Shown here piece after piece: positions 9,417 to 19,825 of a stretch of 64,000 bases of DNA. The notes under the pieces are model-generated. The model had not been told where the DNA came from, searched no databases, and was given only the letters and a program-made list of their open reading frames with translations. The translations under genes and the position numbers were made by a program. This DNA comes from Marinobacter algicola DG893. GTDB lineage: Bacteria; Pseudomonadota; Gammaproteobacteria; Pseudomonadales; Oleiphilaceae. The stretch covers positions 1-64,000 of the forward strand of contig NZ_ABCP01000019.1 of the NCBI RefSeq assembly GCF_000170835.1, read 5' to 3'. The first letter of the stretch is position 1. The number at the start of each line of letters is the position of its first letter.

Positions 9417-9447
9417 CTCCAACCGACACAGGTTGGTTCTCCCCACC

Positions 9448-9478
9448 AACGGCCCCGCCCCGCTCTCGGGGCCGTTTT
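9448..9478 (+). terminator. Rho-independent terminator after the diguanylate cyclase
   Basis: A 10-bp stem (aacggccccg paired with cggggccgtt) is followed by a short T run. Confidence 0.75.
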
Positions 9479-9688
9479 ATGAAACCAACGTCTTATAGAA
9501 CTCCTGATCACCCTTCACGACAATGACCGTGCAAACGACAAAGAGTGCTTTTGCGTGTGCAAGATACTTTTCGACACATACCCGATTGTCAAAAAGTGTT
9601 GATCTGAAGACTTCAAGAACGCACCATTGAGGGAAAATGTCGCTAAATTCGGCGATCCTGTAAAAACGTCAGCAAGGCAGACGAAATC

Positions 9689-10129
9689 ATGTCAACCATA
9701 CTCGTACTTCATGGCCCCAACCTGAACATGCTGGGAACCCGCGAGCCGGAGGTGTACGGCCACGAGACATTGGCGGACATTGACGACCGTTTGCATCGGA
9801 AAGCCGCCGAAGATGGCCATCACCTGCTACATTTACAGTCAAACGCGGAATATGAACTGATTGAGCGGATACACGAAGCCAGATCAGAAGGGGTTGATTT
9901 CATCATCTTCAACCCGGCGGCGTTCACCCATACCAGTGTTGCACTGCGGGACGCCATGTTGGCCTCGGGCATACCGTTTATTGAGGTCCATCTTTCCAAC
10001 GTGCATGCGCGGGAAGCATTCCGTCATCACTCATACTTTTCTGATATCGCCGATGGCGTTATCTGCGGGCTGGGCAGCCAGGGGTACGACCTTGCACTCG
10101 AAGCCGCCCTGCAACGAATTCATCGATAG
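9689..10129 (+). CDS. aroQ: 3-Dehydroquinate dehydratase, type II
   Basis: AroQ dehydrates 3-dehydroquinate to 3-dehydroshikimate in the shikimate pathway. The 146-residue length is typical of the dodecameric type II enzyme. The visible motifs are [18 protein letters not shown] at the N-terminus, carrying the catalytic loop Arg and Tyr, then [24 protein letters not shown] with the catalytic His region, and [17 protein letters not shown]. It starts the cluster aroQ-accB-accC-prmA, with 28 bases to accB, an arrangement common in Pseudomonas relatives. Confidence 0.97.
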   Translation: MSTILVLHGPNLNMLGTREPEVYGHETLADIDDRLHRKAAEDGHHLLHLQSNAEYELIERIHEARSEGVDFIIFNPAAFTHTSVALRDAMLASGIPFIEVHLSNVHAREAFRHHSYFSDIADGVICGLGSQGYDLALEAALQRIHR

Positions 10130-10157
10130 AACTGATTAAAACGGGATCGGACTGACT

Positions 10158-10616
10158 ATGGACATTCGCAAGATCAAGAAACTTATCGAACTGCTGGAGG
10201 AATCCGACGTCGAGGAGCTGGAGATTCACGAGGGTGATGATTCTGTTCGCATTTCCCGACGCCGTGAACAACTGGCCGCGCCACAGTATATGGCCCAGTA
10301 TCCGTCGCCAGCACCCCAGCCCGCGTCGCCGCAGCCGTCCGCGCCAGCCGCCGACGAGCCCGCAAAGCCGGCAGAGCCCTCCGGCCATGCGGTGAAGTCG
10401 CCAATGGTCGGCACCTTCTACCGCTCACCCTCGCCCACCGCGAAAGCGTTCGTGGAAGTCGGGCAGTCAGTGAAAGCCGGCGACGTGGTGTGCATCGTCG
10501 AAGCCATGAAGATGATGAACCAGATCGAGGCAGATAAAAGCGGCACCATCGCCGAGATCCTGGTGGAGAACGGTCAGCCGGTCGAGTTCGACCAGCCGAT
10601 GATCATCATTTCCTGA
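10158..10616 (+). CDS. accB: Acetyl-CoA carboxylase biotin carboxyl carrier protein
   Basis: AccB carries the biotin that moves CO2 from biotin carboxylase to the carboxyltransferase in the first step of fatty-acid synthesis. The 152-residue protein has an N-terminal helical region, a Pro/Ala-rich linker (about 45-80) and a C-terminal biotinyl domain. The biotinylation site is Lys118 in the [12 protein letters not shown] motif. It is 16 bases upstream of accC and surely co-transcribed with it. Confidence 0.97.
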   Translation: MDIRKIKKLIELLEESDVEELEIHEGDDSVRISRRREQLAAPQYMAQYPSPAPQPASPQPSAPAADEPAKPAEPSGHAVKSPMVGTFYRSPSPTAKAFVEVGQSVKAGDVVCIVEAMKMMNQIEADKSGTIAEILVENGQPVEFDQPMIIIS

Positions 10617-10632
10617 ACCCGGTGATACTCTC

Positions 10633-11979
10633 ATGGCTATGTTAGAAAAAGTCCTGATCGCAAATCGCGGCGAAATTGCCCTGCGCATCCTGCGCGCCTG
10701 CAAGGAGCTGGGCATCAAAACCGTGGCTGTCCACTCCCAGGTCGACCGTGACCTCATGCATGTCCGTCTGGCGGACGAGTCGGTCTGTATCGGCCCCAAC
10801 AGTGCAACAGACAGTTACCTGAACATCCCGACTATTATCAGTGCGGCAGAAGTGACGGACTCCGTCGGTATCCATCCAGGTTACGGCTTCCTCGCCGAAA
10901 ACGCGGATTTCGCCGAACAGGTTGAAAAAAGCGGCTTCCGCTTTATCGGCCCCAGAGCCGATACCATTCGCCTGATGGGCAACAAAGTTTCTGCCATCAA
11001 CTCAATGATTGCGGCAGGCGTTCCCACCGTGCCGGGCTCAGACGGCCCATTGACGGATGACGACAACCGCACCCTGGAAATCGCCCGTAAAATTGGCTAT
11101 CCGGTCATTATCAAAGCCGCATCTGGCGGTGGTGGTCGTGGTATGCAGGTGGTTCATTCCGAAGCGGCCTTGCTGAAGAGCGTGCAGGTCACACAGTCGG
11201 AAGCCAAGAACTCTTTCGGGGACGCTACGGTTTACCTCGAAAAATATCTGGAACGCCCCCGCCACGTCGAAGTGCAGGTACTGGCGGATACCCACGGCAA
11301 CGTCATTCACCTTGGCGACCGTGACTGTTCCATGCAACGCAGGCACCAGAAAGTCATCGAAGAAGCCCCTGCGCCGAATATCGACCCGGAAGCGCGCGAG
11401 AAAACCCTGAAAGCCTGTGTCGACGCCTGCAAGGAAATTGGCTACGTGGGTGCGGGTACGTTCGAGTTCCTGTACCAGGACGGCGCTTTCTACTTTATCG
11501 AGATGAACACGCGGGTGCAGGTGGAGCATCCGGTGTCAGAGATGGTGACCGGTGTCGATATCGTTCGTGAGCAACTGCGCATTGCCAGCGGCCTGCCCCT
11601 GCAATACAGCCAGGACGAAATCAAGATCTCCGGCCATGCGCTGGAATGCCGTATCAACGCAGAAGATCCGCAAACCTTCGTTCCCAGCCCAGGCAAGGTC
11701 AAGCATTTCCATGCGCCAGGTGGCAACGGCATACGAGTGGATTCGCATCTTTATAGCGGCTACACGGTACCGCCGTACTACGACTCCATGGTGGCCAAAC
11801 TGATCACCTGGGGCGATGACCGGGAAATAGCCCGTCGCCGCATGAAGAACGCGCTGGACGAACTGGTGGTTGAAGGTATCAAGACCAACCAGGCCTTGCA
11901 CAGGAAACTGGTACGCGATGGCGGCTTTAAACAGGTAGACTTCACTATCCATTATCTGGAAAAACTGATACGGGACTGA
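10633..11979 (+). CDS. accC: Acetyl-CoA carboxylase, biotin carboxylase subunit
   Basis: AccC uses ATP and bicarbonate to carboxylate the biotin on AccB. The 448-residue protein has the normal three-part ATP-grasp layout: N-terminal domain [13 protein letters not shown], the glycine-rich ATP lid [12 protein letters not shown] near residue 165, and the [14 protein letters not shown] motif near residue 290 that carries the catalytic residues. An alternative ATG two codons downstream would begin at [10 protein letters not shown]. It sits in the aroQ-accBC-prmA operon. Confidence 0.97.
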   Translation: MAMLEKVLIANRGEIALRILRACKELGIKTVAVHSQVDRDLMHVRLADESVCIGPNSATDSYLNIPTIISAAEVTDSVGIHPGYGFLAENADFAEQVEKSGFRFIGPRADTIRLMGNKVSAINSMIAAGVPTVPGSDGPLTDDDNRTLEIARKIGYPVIIKAASGGGGRGMQVVHSEAALLKSVQVTQSEAKNSFGDATVYLEKYLERPRHVEVQVLADTHGNVIHLGDRDCSMQRRHQKVIEEAPAPNIDPEAREKTLKACVDACKEIGYVGAGTFEFLYQDGAFYFIEMNTRVQVEHPVSEMVTGVDIVREQLRIASGLPLQYSQDEIKISGHALECRINAEDPQTFVPSPGKVKHFHAPGGNGIRVDSHLYSGYTVPPYYDSMVAKLITWGDDREIARRRMKNALDELVVEGIKTNQALHRKLVRDGGFKQVDFTIHYLEKLIRD

Positions 11980-12012
11980 CCCGTTGATTCGTCTACCAAA
12001 CAGGACACCCAC

Positions 12013-12909
12013 ATGCCCTGGATACAACTACAGATCCCGGCTGATCCCGATAACGCGGACCAGCTTGAGGATCTGCTGATGGAGATGGGCGCTGAGGCCG
12101 TCTCCATGGAAGATGCCGCCGACCAGCCCCTGTACGAACCCGACCCGGGCACAACACCGCTCTGGCACCAGACCAGCGTCACCGGCCTGTTCGGGTCCGA
12201 TCGCGATATCGAAGAGCTCTGCGCCGCCGTTAAGGATGCCTGGCACCAGCAGACACAACAGTCACTGCCCGACATCGACGTTACCCTGGTGGAGGACAAG
12301 GACTGGGAGCGTGAATGGATGGACGATTTCAAGCCGCTGCGCTTCGGTGACCGGCTTTGGATTGTGCCCAGCTGGCATGACGCTCCGGACCCGCACGCCG
12401 CCAACCTGCTGCTGGATCCCGGCCTGGCCTTTGGCACCGGAACTCACCCCACCACGGCGCTATGCCTGGAATGGCTTGATGGTCAGGACGTGACCTCACG
12501 GCAGGTGATCGACTATGGCTGTGGCTCCGGCATACTGGGTCTTGCGGCCCTGTTGCTGGGCGCCGACCACGTTATCGGGGTCGATACAGACCCCCAGGCA
12601 CTGGAAGCCAGCCGCGAAAACGCGCGCCGCAACAAGGTTGAAGAAGACCGGCTGGACCTGTTCCTGCCCGGGGATGAACCCGATACCATGGCGGACATCA
12701 TGCTGGCTAACATACTGGCCCAGCCATTGATTGGCCTGGCGCCCAGGTTGGCTGCAAAGGTAAAACCGGGCGGTGATATTGTGTTGTCCGGCATACTGTC
12801 CAACCAGGCCCGGGAGGTCATGGAGGCCTACGAGCCCTGGTTCATCATGGACGAGCCGGAACAACGCGAGGAGTGGATACGGCTCACAGGACGGCGCAAC
12901 GACAGGTGA
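12013..12909 (+). CDS. prmA: Ribosomal protein L11 methyltransferase
   Basis: PrmA trimethylates several amino groups of ribosomal protein L11 with S-adenosylmethionine. The 298-residue length fits. The N-terminal substrate-recognition domain (MPWIQLQIPADPDNADQLED) is followed by the class I methyltransferase domain with FGTGTHPTT near residue 142, DYGCGSGILGLAALLLGA near residue 168 and the NILAQPL motif. It lies 33 bases after accC, the usual place in this lineage. Confidence 0.96.
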   Translation: MPWIQLQIPADPDNADQLEDLLMEMGAEAVSMEDAADQPLYEPDPGTTPLWHQTSVTGLFGSDRDIEELCAAVKDAWHQQTQQSLPDIDVTLVEDKDWEREWMDDFKPLRFGDRLWIVPSWHDAPDPHAANLLLDPGLAFGTGTHPTTALCLEWLDGQDVTSRQVIDYGCGSGILGLAALLLGADHVIGVDTDPQALEASRENARRNKVEEDRLDLFLPGDEPDTMADIMLANILAQPLIGLAPRLAAKVKPGGDIVLSGILSNQAREVMEAYEPWFIMDEPEQREEWIRLTGRRNDR

Positions 12910-12971
12910 CGAACTCTTACGAACCAACTAAACTCCGTGACTCGTAGCGACGCCGCTTACAGGAAAGAAGC

Positions 12972-14225
12972 ATGACCCAGAGCAGCCTGCAGACACGATG
13001 CCCAAAATGTGAAACCCGGTTCCGGGTCACCGACGCACAGCTGAGCGTAGCCAGCGGAAAAGTGCGTTGCGGCAACTGCATGGCGGTGTTCAATGCCGTC
13101 GAACACCGGATAAGCGAGGGCTCTTCAGGTGCCTCCAGCCCAAAGAGCGGCCCGGCAGCCCTGGAACAGCAGGATGCTCCAGCGCATCAGGGGTTCGCCT
13201 CGGATGATGACCTGATTTTTGCGGACAACCCTGAGGAGGATGCGGCCGAGGGCCCATACGCTGGTACCCGGCTGACCTTCTCCGACGACGAACTGAGCGA
13301 CAGCTTTCGCACCGTCGACGAGCGCAGCGGTGGCACGTTCGAGACTGACAACGACGACGAAACCGACGAAAAAATCGATGAAAGCTGGGCCGAGGCAATG
13401 TTGTCCGAAGAAGACGACACCAGGCGCAAAGCCAAGCCCGCACCCACGGAACCCGAGCCACCAGAAGAACCTGCGGAGTTCGAGCAACCACAACCAGAGC
13501 CCCCCGAGAACGAGCCATTTGAGGAGCCAGCCTGGGATGAGCCCGAAGAAACACCACGGCAACCCGAAGACCTGAGCCTGGAGCCCGTAGACAACGCGGA
13601 TGGTTTCTACGTCGATGAACCTCAATCATCATCCTTCGACTATGACGCTGGCCCGGTGACTGACAACGAACCTCTAGTCGCCGTTTCCCCCTACAGTAAC
13701 CTGCGCAGGGAACCGGTCTCTGTAGCAGGCAATGGTAGGGGGCGCGTGAGAGCGGCGTTATGGACCCTGATCATACTCGCGCTGCTCGGCGTCCTGGTGG
13801 CGCAAGTCACCTGGTTCCAGTTCGACCGCCTGTCCTCCATACCGGAACTGCGCCCCTTTTACGAACAGGGCTGCGAGATCGCCGGTTGCGAACTGAAACC
13901 GCTGATCAATGTGGATGCCATCCAAAGCCGTAAACTGGTGGTCAGGACCAACCCGGAAAACCGCAGCCAACTGGTGGTTGATGCCGTCATCATCAACCGG
14001 GCCGCCTTTGAACAGCCATTCCCCGCCATTGCCCTGACGTTCTCCAATCTGAATGGTGATGTGGTCGCCCAGAGTGTGTTCACACCGGACGAGTATCTGG
14101 CGGGAGACGGCCGTGATCTTGAGGCAATGCCGACTGATACTCCGGTCAGGATTGTCATCAATATCCGCGATCCCGGAAAGGACGCCGTGAACTACAATAT
14201 CGCCTTCCGAGCCTATCAGGAGTAA
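12972..14225 (+). CDS. Zinc-ribbon and DUF3426 domain membrane protein
   Basis: This 417-residue protein begins with an MJ0042-type zinc ribbon (RCPKCETRFRV and KVRCGNCMAVFNA, giving CxxC-x(19-20)-CxxC). A long acidic Pro/Glu-rich low-complexity linker covers about residues 60-240. One membrane segment lies near 262-282, and a C-terminal DUF3426 domain follows, predicted outside the cytoplasm. The architecture is widespread between prmA and dusB-fis in pseudomonads. The function is unknown; the zinc ribbon on the cytoplasmic side suggests a contact with protein or nucleic acid. Confidence 0.85.
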   Translation: MTQSSLQTRCPKCETRFRVTDAQLSVASGKVRCGNCMAVFNAVEHRISEGSSGASSPKSGPAALEQQDAPAHQGFASDDDLIFADNPEEDAAEGPYAGTRLTFSDDELSDSFRTVDERSGGTFETDNDDETDEKIDESWAEAMLSEEDDTRRKAKPAPTEPEPPEEPAEFEQPQPEPPENEPFEEPAWDEPEETPRQPEDLSLEPVDNADGFYVDEPQSSSFDYDAGPVTDNEPLVAVSPYSNLRREPVSVAGNGRGRVRAALWTLIILALLGVLVAQVTWFQFDRLSSIPELRPFYEQGCEIAGCELKPLINVDAIQSRKLVVRTNPENRSQLVVDAVIINRAAFEQPFPAIALTFSNLNGDVVAQSVFTPDEYLAGDGRDLEAMPTDTPVRIVINIRDPGKDAVNYNIAFRAYQE

Positions 14226-14441
14226 GCAAGTCCTCACTCGACAGAAACCAGGGACCGCCACCGAATAGACTGAAAGTCAACCAGAAAGGACGAAAAATAA
14301 TCAATTTTTTCATGGCTTCGCCCCTTCAATAGGATCTCTGCCAGCGGTATCATTACCGCCCTTCGGATCAGGATCGGTTACTTATTGAGCAGCCGTTCAC
14401 TTCCGACGTTCGCTTAACCCGCTGTTACACGGATTCAGATC

Positions 14442-15440
14442 ATGCTGCCAACGGCAAAAATCGGGCCGTATACCCTGCCCAGTCCGTTGATTGTTGCACC
14501 TATGGCCGGTGTAACAGACCGTCCTTTTCGCCTGCTCTGCCGGCGCATGGGCGCTGGCCTGGCGGTATCCGAGATGGTCATTGCGGACAGCAAACTGTGG
14601 CATACGCGCAAGTCAAAAACGCGTATGAATCATGAAGGTGAACCCGAGCCCCGTTCAGTACAGATCGCCGGCGGCGACCCTGAAATGCTGGCCAACGCCG
14701 CCAGACTGAATGCCGAGTTCGGCGCCCAGATCATCGATATCAACATGGGCTGCCCGGCCAAGAAGGTGTGTAACAAGGCCGCCGGCTCAGCACTGATGAA
14801 AGATGAGGCGCTGGTGCGGGATATCCTGAAAGCGGTCGTGGCCGCCGTGGACATCCCGGTGACACTGAAGATGCGCACGGGCTGGGACAGGGAACATCGG
14901 AATGCGCCACTGATTGCCCGCATGGCCGAAGACGCTGGCATCCAGGCCCTGGCCATTCATGGTCGTACCCGTGCCGATGCCTACAAGGGCGAGGCCGAGT
15001 ACGACACGATCGCCGATGTGAAGTCCCGGGTAAGCATTCCAGTATTTGCCAACGGCGACATCAACTCGCCGGAACAGGCACAGCATGTACTGAAATTCAC
15101 CGGCGCCGACGGGCTGCTGATCGGCCGTGGCGCACAGGGCCGGCCCTGGATTTTCCGGGAAATCCTGCATTTTCTGGAAACCGGTAGGCACCTTGCCGAG
15201 CCGCCTGTGGATGAGGTGGAACAGGTACTAAGCGAACACCTGGACGCCCTGCACCGCTTTTACGGCGAAACCATGGGCGTGCGAATTGCCAGGAAACACG
15301 TGGGCTGGTACCTCCAGTCCCACGACGAAGAGAAACAGTTCAGAAAACGCTTCAACGCCATCGACGACGCGATGGCGCAGAAAGACAGCATTCAACAGTA
15401 CTTTGCAGGCTTACGAAATGGAGAGGTATTCGCAGCATGA
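14442..15440 (+). CDS. dusB: tRNA-dihydrouridine synthase B
   Basis: DusB is an FMN enzyme that reduces uridine to dihydrouridine in tRNA, at U17 in E. coli. The 332-residue protein opens with the [20 protein letters not shown] motif and has the catalytic cysteine in [18 protein letters not shown], then KMRTGWD, IHGRTR and [14 protein letters not shown] of the FMN barrel. The stop overlaps the fis start by four bases (ATGA), the classical dusB-fis operon. Confidence 0.97.
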   Translation: MLPTAKIGPYTLPSPLIVAPMAGVTDRPFRLLCRRMGAGLAVSEMVIADSKLWHTRKSKTRMNHEGEPEPRSVQIAGGDPEMLANAARLNAEFGAQIIDINMGCPAKKVCNKAAGSALMKDEALVRDILKAVVAAVDIPVTLKMRTGWDREHRNAPLIARMAEDAGIQALAIHGRTRADAYKGEAEYDTIADVKSRVSIPVFANGDINSPEQAQHVLKFTGADGLLIGRGAQGRPWIFREILHFLETGRHLAEPPVDEVEQVLSEHLDALHRFYGETMGVRIARKHVGWYLQSHDEEKQFRKRFNAIDDAMAQKDSIQQYFAGLRNGEVFAA

Positions 15441-15754
15441 CCGCTGAGACTTTGGCTAAAGACAACCTGACCCCACCGGCCAACGATGATATTCATCAGT
15501 TGCAAACGGTGAACAGCAGCGGCAACACGGTTACCCTGCGCGACAGCGTGGAAGTTGCCCTTAAAAATTATTTTGCCCAACTCGATGGCGCCCCGGTGAC
15601 CGAGGTCTACCAACTGGTGTTATCGGAAGTCGAGGCCCCGCTGCTCGAACAGGTGATGAAATACACCCGCAACAACCAGACCAAGGCATCGACCATGCTT
15701 GGCCTGAACCGCGGCACCCTGCGCAAGAAGCTCAAACAGTACGGTCTGCTATAA
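15437..15754 (+). CDS. fis: DNA-binding protein Fis
   Basis: Fis is a nucleoid-associated protein that bends DNA and activates rRNA promoters. The 105-residue protein ends in the highly conserved helix-turn-helix [20 protein letters not shown]. The N-terminal beta-hairpin region (residues about 20-45) is more variable, as is usual outside enterics. It is translationally coupled to dusB by an ATGA overlap. Confidence 0.96.
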   Translation: MTAETLAKDNLTPPANDDIHQLQTVNSSGNTVTLRDSVEVALKNYFAQLDGAPVTEVYQLVLSEVEAPLLEQVMKYTRNNQTKASTMLGLNRGTLRKKLKQYGLL

Positions 15755-15839
15755 TCCAGCTACCCGATTGCAACGAGGGCCTCCCGGACATCATTCGCGA
15801 GGCCTTCATTCGTTCATACCCAGCAGAAATAAGTGACCC

Positions 15840-17420
15840 ATGGCAAATCAGGCTAATACCCCCGTCCGTCGTGCGCTGATCAGCGTGTCTGATAAAACCG
15901 GTATCGTTGAATTCGGCCGTGCACTGACCGATCGCGGCATCGAACTGCTCTCTACCGGTGGCACCTTTCGCCTCCTGAAGGAAAACCAGGTACCCGTCAC
16001 CGAAGTCAGTGACTACACCGGCTTCCCGGAAATGATGGATGGCCGTGTTAAAACCCTGCACCCGAAAATCCACGGCGGCATCCTGGGGCGTCGCAGCATC
16101 GACGACGCGGTGATGGCGGAGCACAACATCAATCCTATCGACATGGTGATTGTAAACCTCTACCCCTTCGAGGAAACCGTTGCCAAGCCGGACTGCGATC
16201 TCGCCACCGCCATTGAGAACATCGACATTGGCGGGCCAACCATGGTTCGCGCGGCCGCCAAGAACCACAACGATGTGGCCATTGTGGTGAACGCCTCCGA
16301 TTACAGCCGGGTTCTGAAAGAGCTGGAGGCCAACGACGGCGAGCTGAGCTACACCACGCGCTTCGACCTGGCTGTAAAGGCCTTCGAGCACACTGCCGGC
16401 TATGACGGTGCTATCGCCAATTATCTTGGTGGTCGCACCGCCGATAACGACAACGCTGATTTCCCTCGTACCTTCAATACCCAGTTCCTGAAGGTTCAGG
16501 ACATGCGCTACGGAGAGAACCCCCACCAGCGTGCTGCCTTCTATACCGAGCGCAACCCCAGGGAGGCCTGCATTGCCACGGCCAAACAGCTCCAGGGCAA
16601 AGCGTTGTCCTACAACAACGTCGCCGACACCGATGCCGCGCTGGAATGCGTCAAGCCCTTCGCCGATCCCGCCTGCGTGATCGTCAAGCACGCCAACCCC
16701 TGCGGTGTTGCCATCGGTGCCGATATCCTCCAGGCCTATGACCTGGCCTTCGCCACCGACCCCACCTCTGCGTTTGGCGGCATCATTGCCTTTAACCGAG
16801 AACTGGACGCGGAAACTGCCAAGGCCATCATTGACCGCCAGTTCGTGGAAGTGATCATCGCCCCAACCATCGCGCCGGAGGCATTGGAGCTGGTTGCCGC
16901 CAAGAAGAATGTCCGCCTGCTGGCCTGCGGCGAATTTGATGGCGAGCGCGCCAAGTCCCTGGACTACAAGCGCGTCACCGGTGGCCTTCTGGTTCAGGAC
17001 CGCGATCTGGGCATGGTGGCGATGGAAGACGTCAAGGTGGTCAGCGAGCGCGAACCGTCCGAGCAGGAGCTGAACGATCTGCTGTTCGCCTGGGAAGTGG
17101 CCAAGTACGTCAAGTCCAACGCGATCGTTTACGCCAAGGCCGGGCGCACCATCGGCGTGGGAGCCGGCCAGATGAGCCGGGTATACAGCGCGAAAATCGC
17201 CGGCATCAAGGCCGCCGACGAAGGCCTTGAAGTCAAAGGCTCGGTGATGGCCTCGGACGCCTTCTTCCCGTTCCGGGATGGTATCGACGCCGCCGCTGAA
17301 GCCGGCATTACCGCCGTGATCCAGCCAGGCGGCTCCATGCGCGACCAGGAAGTGATCGACGCTGCCAACCAGCACGGCATTGCCATGGTGTTTACCGGCA
17401 TGCGCCACTTCCGGCACTAA
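15840..17420 (+). CDS. purH: Bifunctional AICAR formyltransferase/IMP cyclohydrolase
   Basis: PurH performs the last two steps of IMP synthesis: formylation of AICAR and ring closure. The 526-residue length is standard. The N-terminal MGS-like IMP cyclohydrolase domain (about 1-195) opens with [13 protein letters not shown] and has [12 protein letters not shown]. The AICAR transformylase domain follows, with the conserved Lys-His pair in [12 protein letters not shown] near residue 285. It is 21 bases upstream of purD in a purine operon. Confidence 0.97.
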   Translation: MANQANTPVRRALISVSDKTGIVEFGRALTDRGIELLSTGGTFRLLKENQVPVTEVSDYTGFPEMMDGRVKTLHPKIHGGILGRRSIDDAVMAEHNINPIDMVIVNLYPFEETVAKPDCDLATAIENIDIGGPTMVRAAAKNHNDVAIVVNASDYSRVLKELEANDGELSYTTRFDLAVKAFEHTAGYDGAIANYLGGRTADNDNADFPRTFNTQFLKVQDMRYGENPHQRAAFYTERNPREACIATAKQLQGKALSYNNVADTDAALECVKPFADPACVIVKHANPCGVAIGADILQAYDLAFATDPTSAFGGIIAFNRELDAETAKAIIDRQFVEVIIAPTIAPEALELVAAKKNVRLLACGEFDGERAKSLDYKRVTGGLLVQDRDLGMVAMEDVKVVSEREPSEQELNDLLFAWEVAKYVKSNAIVYAKAGRTIGVGAGQMSRVYSAKIAGIKAADEGLEVKGSVMASDAFFPFRDGIDAAAEAGITAVIQPGGSMRDQEVIDAANQHGIAMVFTGMRHFRH

Positions 17421-17441
17421 TCCGACACACAGGAACCGACC

Positions 17442-18728
17442 ATGAATATTCTTGTTATTGGCTCCGGCGGTCGCGAACACGCCCTCGCCTGGAAAGCCGC
17501 CCAATCACCGGACGCGGATCGTGTATTTGTCGCGCCGGGCAACGCTGGCACCGCCCGCGAACCCGGCCTGGAGAACATCAACATTGATGTCATGGACCTC
17601 AACGGTCTGGCGGACTTTGCCGCGGCCAACCATGTGGGCCTGACCATTGTCGGCCCCGAGGCGCCGCTGGTGGATGGCATTGTGGACCTGTTCGAAGAGC
17701 GCGGTTTGCGGGTGTTCGGCCCCAGCGCCGGTGCCGCGCAACTGGAAGGCTCCAAGGCCTTCACCAAGGACTTCCTGGACCGTCAGGACATCCCTACCGC
17801 CGCCTACGCCAATTTCACCGACGTGGACCAGGCATTGGACTATGTTCGAAAGCAAGGTGCGCCCATCGTGGTAAAAGCCGATGGCCTTGCCGCCGGCAAA
17901 GGTGTGATTGTCGCCATGACGCTGGAAGAAGCCGAAGATGCCATCCGCGACATGCTGGCGGGCAATGCCTTCGGCGATGCCGGTAGCCGCGTGGTGGTCG
18001 AGGAGTTCCTGGACGGCGAGGAAGCCAGTTTTATCGTGATGGTGGATGGCGAACATGTGTTGCCCATGGCCACCTCCCAGGACCACAAACGCGTGGGCGA
18101 TGGCGACACCGGCCCCAACACCGGCGGCATGGGTGCCTACTCCCCGGCTCCAGTGGTCACTCAGGATGTCCATAAGCGAATCATGGATGAGGTAATCTAT
18201 CCCACCGTTCGCGGCATGGCGGCGGAAGGCCATCCCTATAAGGGATTCCTGTACGCCGGCCTGATGATCGATGGCGAAGGTGCCCCCAAGGTTATTGAAT
18301 TCAACTGCCGCTTTGGCGATCCGGAAACCCAGCCCATCATGCTGCGGATGAAATCGGATCTGGTGGAACTCTGCGGTGCCGCCATTTACGGCAAGCTTGA
18401 CCAGTGCCGTTCAGACTGGGACGAGCGCGCTTCCGTGGGCATTGTTCTGGCCGCAGGCGGCTATCCTGGCAGCTATAACAAGGGTGACGTCATTTCCGGG
18501 CTGCCAGAATCGGAAACCGAGGGTGAGAAGGTCTTCCACGCCGGTACCCGTTTGAACGGGGAGCAGGTGGTCACCAACGGTGGACGAGTGCTGTGCGCCA
18601 CGGCCCTGGGCAATACCGTCACTGAGGCACAAAAACGCGCCTACGAGGTGGCGGCGCGTATTTCCTGGGACGGTGCCTTCTATCGCAAGGACATTGCCTA
18701 TCGCGCCATTGCCAGGGAAAACACCTGA
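17442..18728 (+). CDS. purD: Phosphoribosylamine-glycine ligase (GAR synthetase)
   Basis: PurD joins glycine to phosphoribosylamine with ATP, the second step of purine synthesis. The 428-residue ATP-grasp protein shows the N-terminal NILVIGSGGREHALAWK motif, VKADGLAAGKGV in the ATP-binding domain, the signature TGPNTGGMGAYSPAP and metal ligands in the VIEFNCRFGDPETQ motif. It is co-transcribed with purH. The start has an ACAGGAACCGACC leader. Confidence 0.97.
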   Translation: MNILVIGSGGREHALAWKAAQSPDADRVFVAPGNAGTAREPGLENINIDVMDLNGLADFAAANHVGLTIVGPEAPLVDGIVDLFEERGLRVFGPSAGAAQLEGSKAFTKDFLDRQDIPTAAYANFTDVDQALDYVRKQGAPIVVKADGLAAGKGVIVAMTLEEAEDAIRDMLAGNAFGDAGSRVVVEEFLDGEEASFIVMVDGEHVLPMATSQDHKRVGDGDTGPNTGGMGAYSPAPVVTQDVHKRIMDEVIYPTVRGMAAEGHPYKGFLYAGLMIDGEGAPKVIEFNCRFGDPETQPIMLRMKSDLVELCGAAIYGKLDQCRSDWDERASVGIVLAAGGYPGSYNKGDVISGLPESETEGEKVFHAGTRLNGEQVVTNGGRVLCATALGNTVTEAQKRAYEVAARISWDGAFYRKDIAYRAIARENT

Positions 18729-18772
18729 TAACCCAGGCCCGAATCTGCCCACTCTTCGCAAGGAACGCTCTG

Positions 18773-19714
18773 ATGGCCCAACGATCTGTCCTGTCGATTA
18801 TCGCAATACTGATCATCACATTGATGATCAGTGCCTGTTCCCGTCAGGCTCTGTATGACAATGCCATTGGCTGGGAACGTTCCAGCGCCGGGCTGGAGGA
18901 ATCCAATATCACCGTTGGCGAGATGACCATTGCCTACCTGAGCAATGCAGAGCCAATGGATGGCGACACCCTCGTTCTCGTTCATGGTTTCGGTGCCAAC
19001 AAGGACAACTGGACCCGGCTGGCGAGGCAATTGACGGGCGAATTCAACGTCTATGCCATCGATTTGCCCGGCCATGGTGACAGCAGCAAGGAGCTGGACC
19101 TGGGGTATCGATTCGAGGATCAGGTCGGGCATCTGGCGAGGATTCTCGATGCACTGGGCATCGAGAAAGCGCACATGATAGGCAACTCCATGGGCGGCGC
19201 CATCACCGCTCTCTATGCAGCGACCTATCCGGAACAGATCCACACCGCCGTCCTTTTCGATCCGGCGGGCATTTTTGAGTACGACAGTGAGTTGGTGGGC
19301 CTGGTCATGGGCGGTGACAATCCGCTAATTCCCTCTAAGGAGGGCGACTTTGAGCGCCTGGTTGATTTTGCGCTGGAAAAGAAACCCTTTGTGCCCTGGC
19401 CCATCTACGATGTTATGGAAGAGAAGGCCATCGCCAACCGTGATGTCAACGAAGTGATCTTCGACGCCATCCGGGACACCGGCTACGAGGACGACTTCCG
19501 CAACGCCATCACCCGCATCCAGGCACCGGTTCTGGTGATCTGGGGCATGGAAGACCGGGTGATCAACTATCGCAACGCTGATGTGTTCGTCGAGCGAATC
19601 CCCGATGCCCGTAAAGTGCTTCTGGAAGGCGTCGGCCACGCTCCCATGGTCGAGGTGCCGGAAGAATCCGCACGCTTGTTCCGCGAGTTCGTGGCAACCG
19701 CCACCGGCCAGTGA
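18773..19714 (+). CDS. Alpha/beta hydrolase lipoprotein
   Basis: This 313-residue protein starts with a lipoprotein signal peptide; the lipobox is ISAC, with the lipidated cysteine at about residue 22, so it is envelope-anchored. The hydrolase core has the oxyanion HG in LVLVHGFGANKDNW, the nucleophile elbow GNSMGG (Ser near residue 141), the acid in IWGMEDRVINY and the His in GVGHAPMVE. The triad is therefore complete. The esterase or lipase substrate is unknown. It follows purD by 44 bases but is probably functionally unrelated. Confidence 0.85.
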   Translation: MAQRSVLSIIAILIITLMISACSRQALYDNAIGWERSSAGLEESNITVGEMTIAYLSNAEPMDGDTLVLVHGFGANKDNWTRLARQLTGEFNVYAIDLPGHGDSSKELDLGYRFEDQVGHLARILDALGIEKAHMIGNSMGGAITALYAATYPEQIHTAVLFDPAGIFEYDSELVGLVMGGDNPLIPSKEGDFERLVDFALEKKPFVPWPIYDVMEEKAIANRDVNEVIFDAIRDTGYEDDFRNAITRIQAPVLVIWGMEDRVINYRNADVFVERIPDARKVLLEGVGHAPMVEVPEESARLFREFVATATGQ

Positions 19715-19825
19715 AACTGATCGCCAACGAGTCGTAACTGGCACGACAAGTCAGTTTTGACTACACGGCCCGACAGAAACACGGTAGCCTTGCCAGAGCC
19801 GTATTTCTTAACCGTGACGTGACCC

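Noticed and set aside
15774..15812. A possible terminator between fis and purH (ggcctc...gaggcc).
   Set aside because: The stem is only about 7 bp with a long loop and no T run, so the evidence is too weak.
15732..17504. A 590-codon open frame antisense to purH.
   Set aside because: The purH frame has full family motifs; the antisense product is low-complexity Gly/Val/His-rich and matches nothing.
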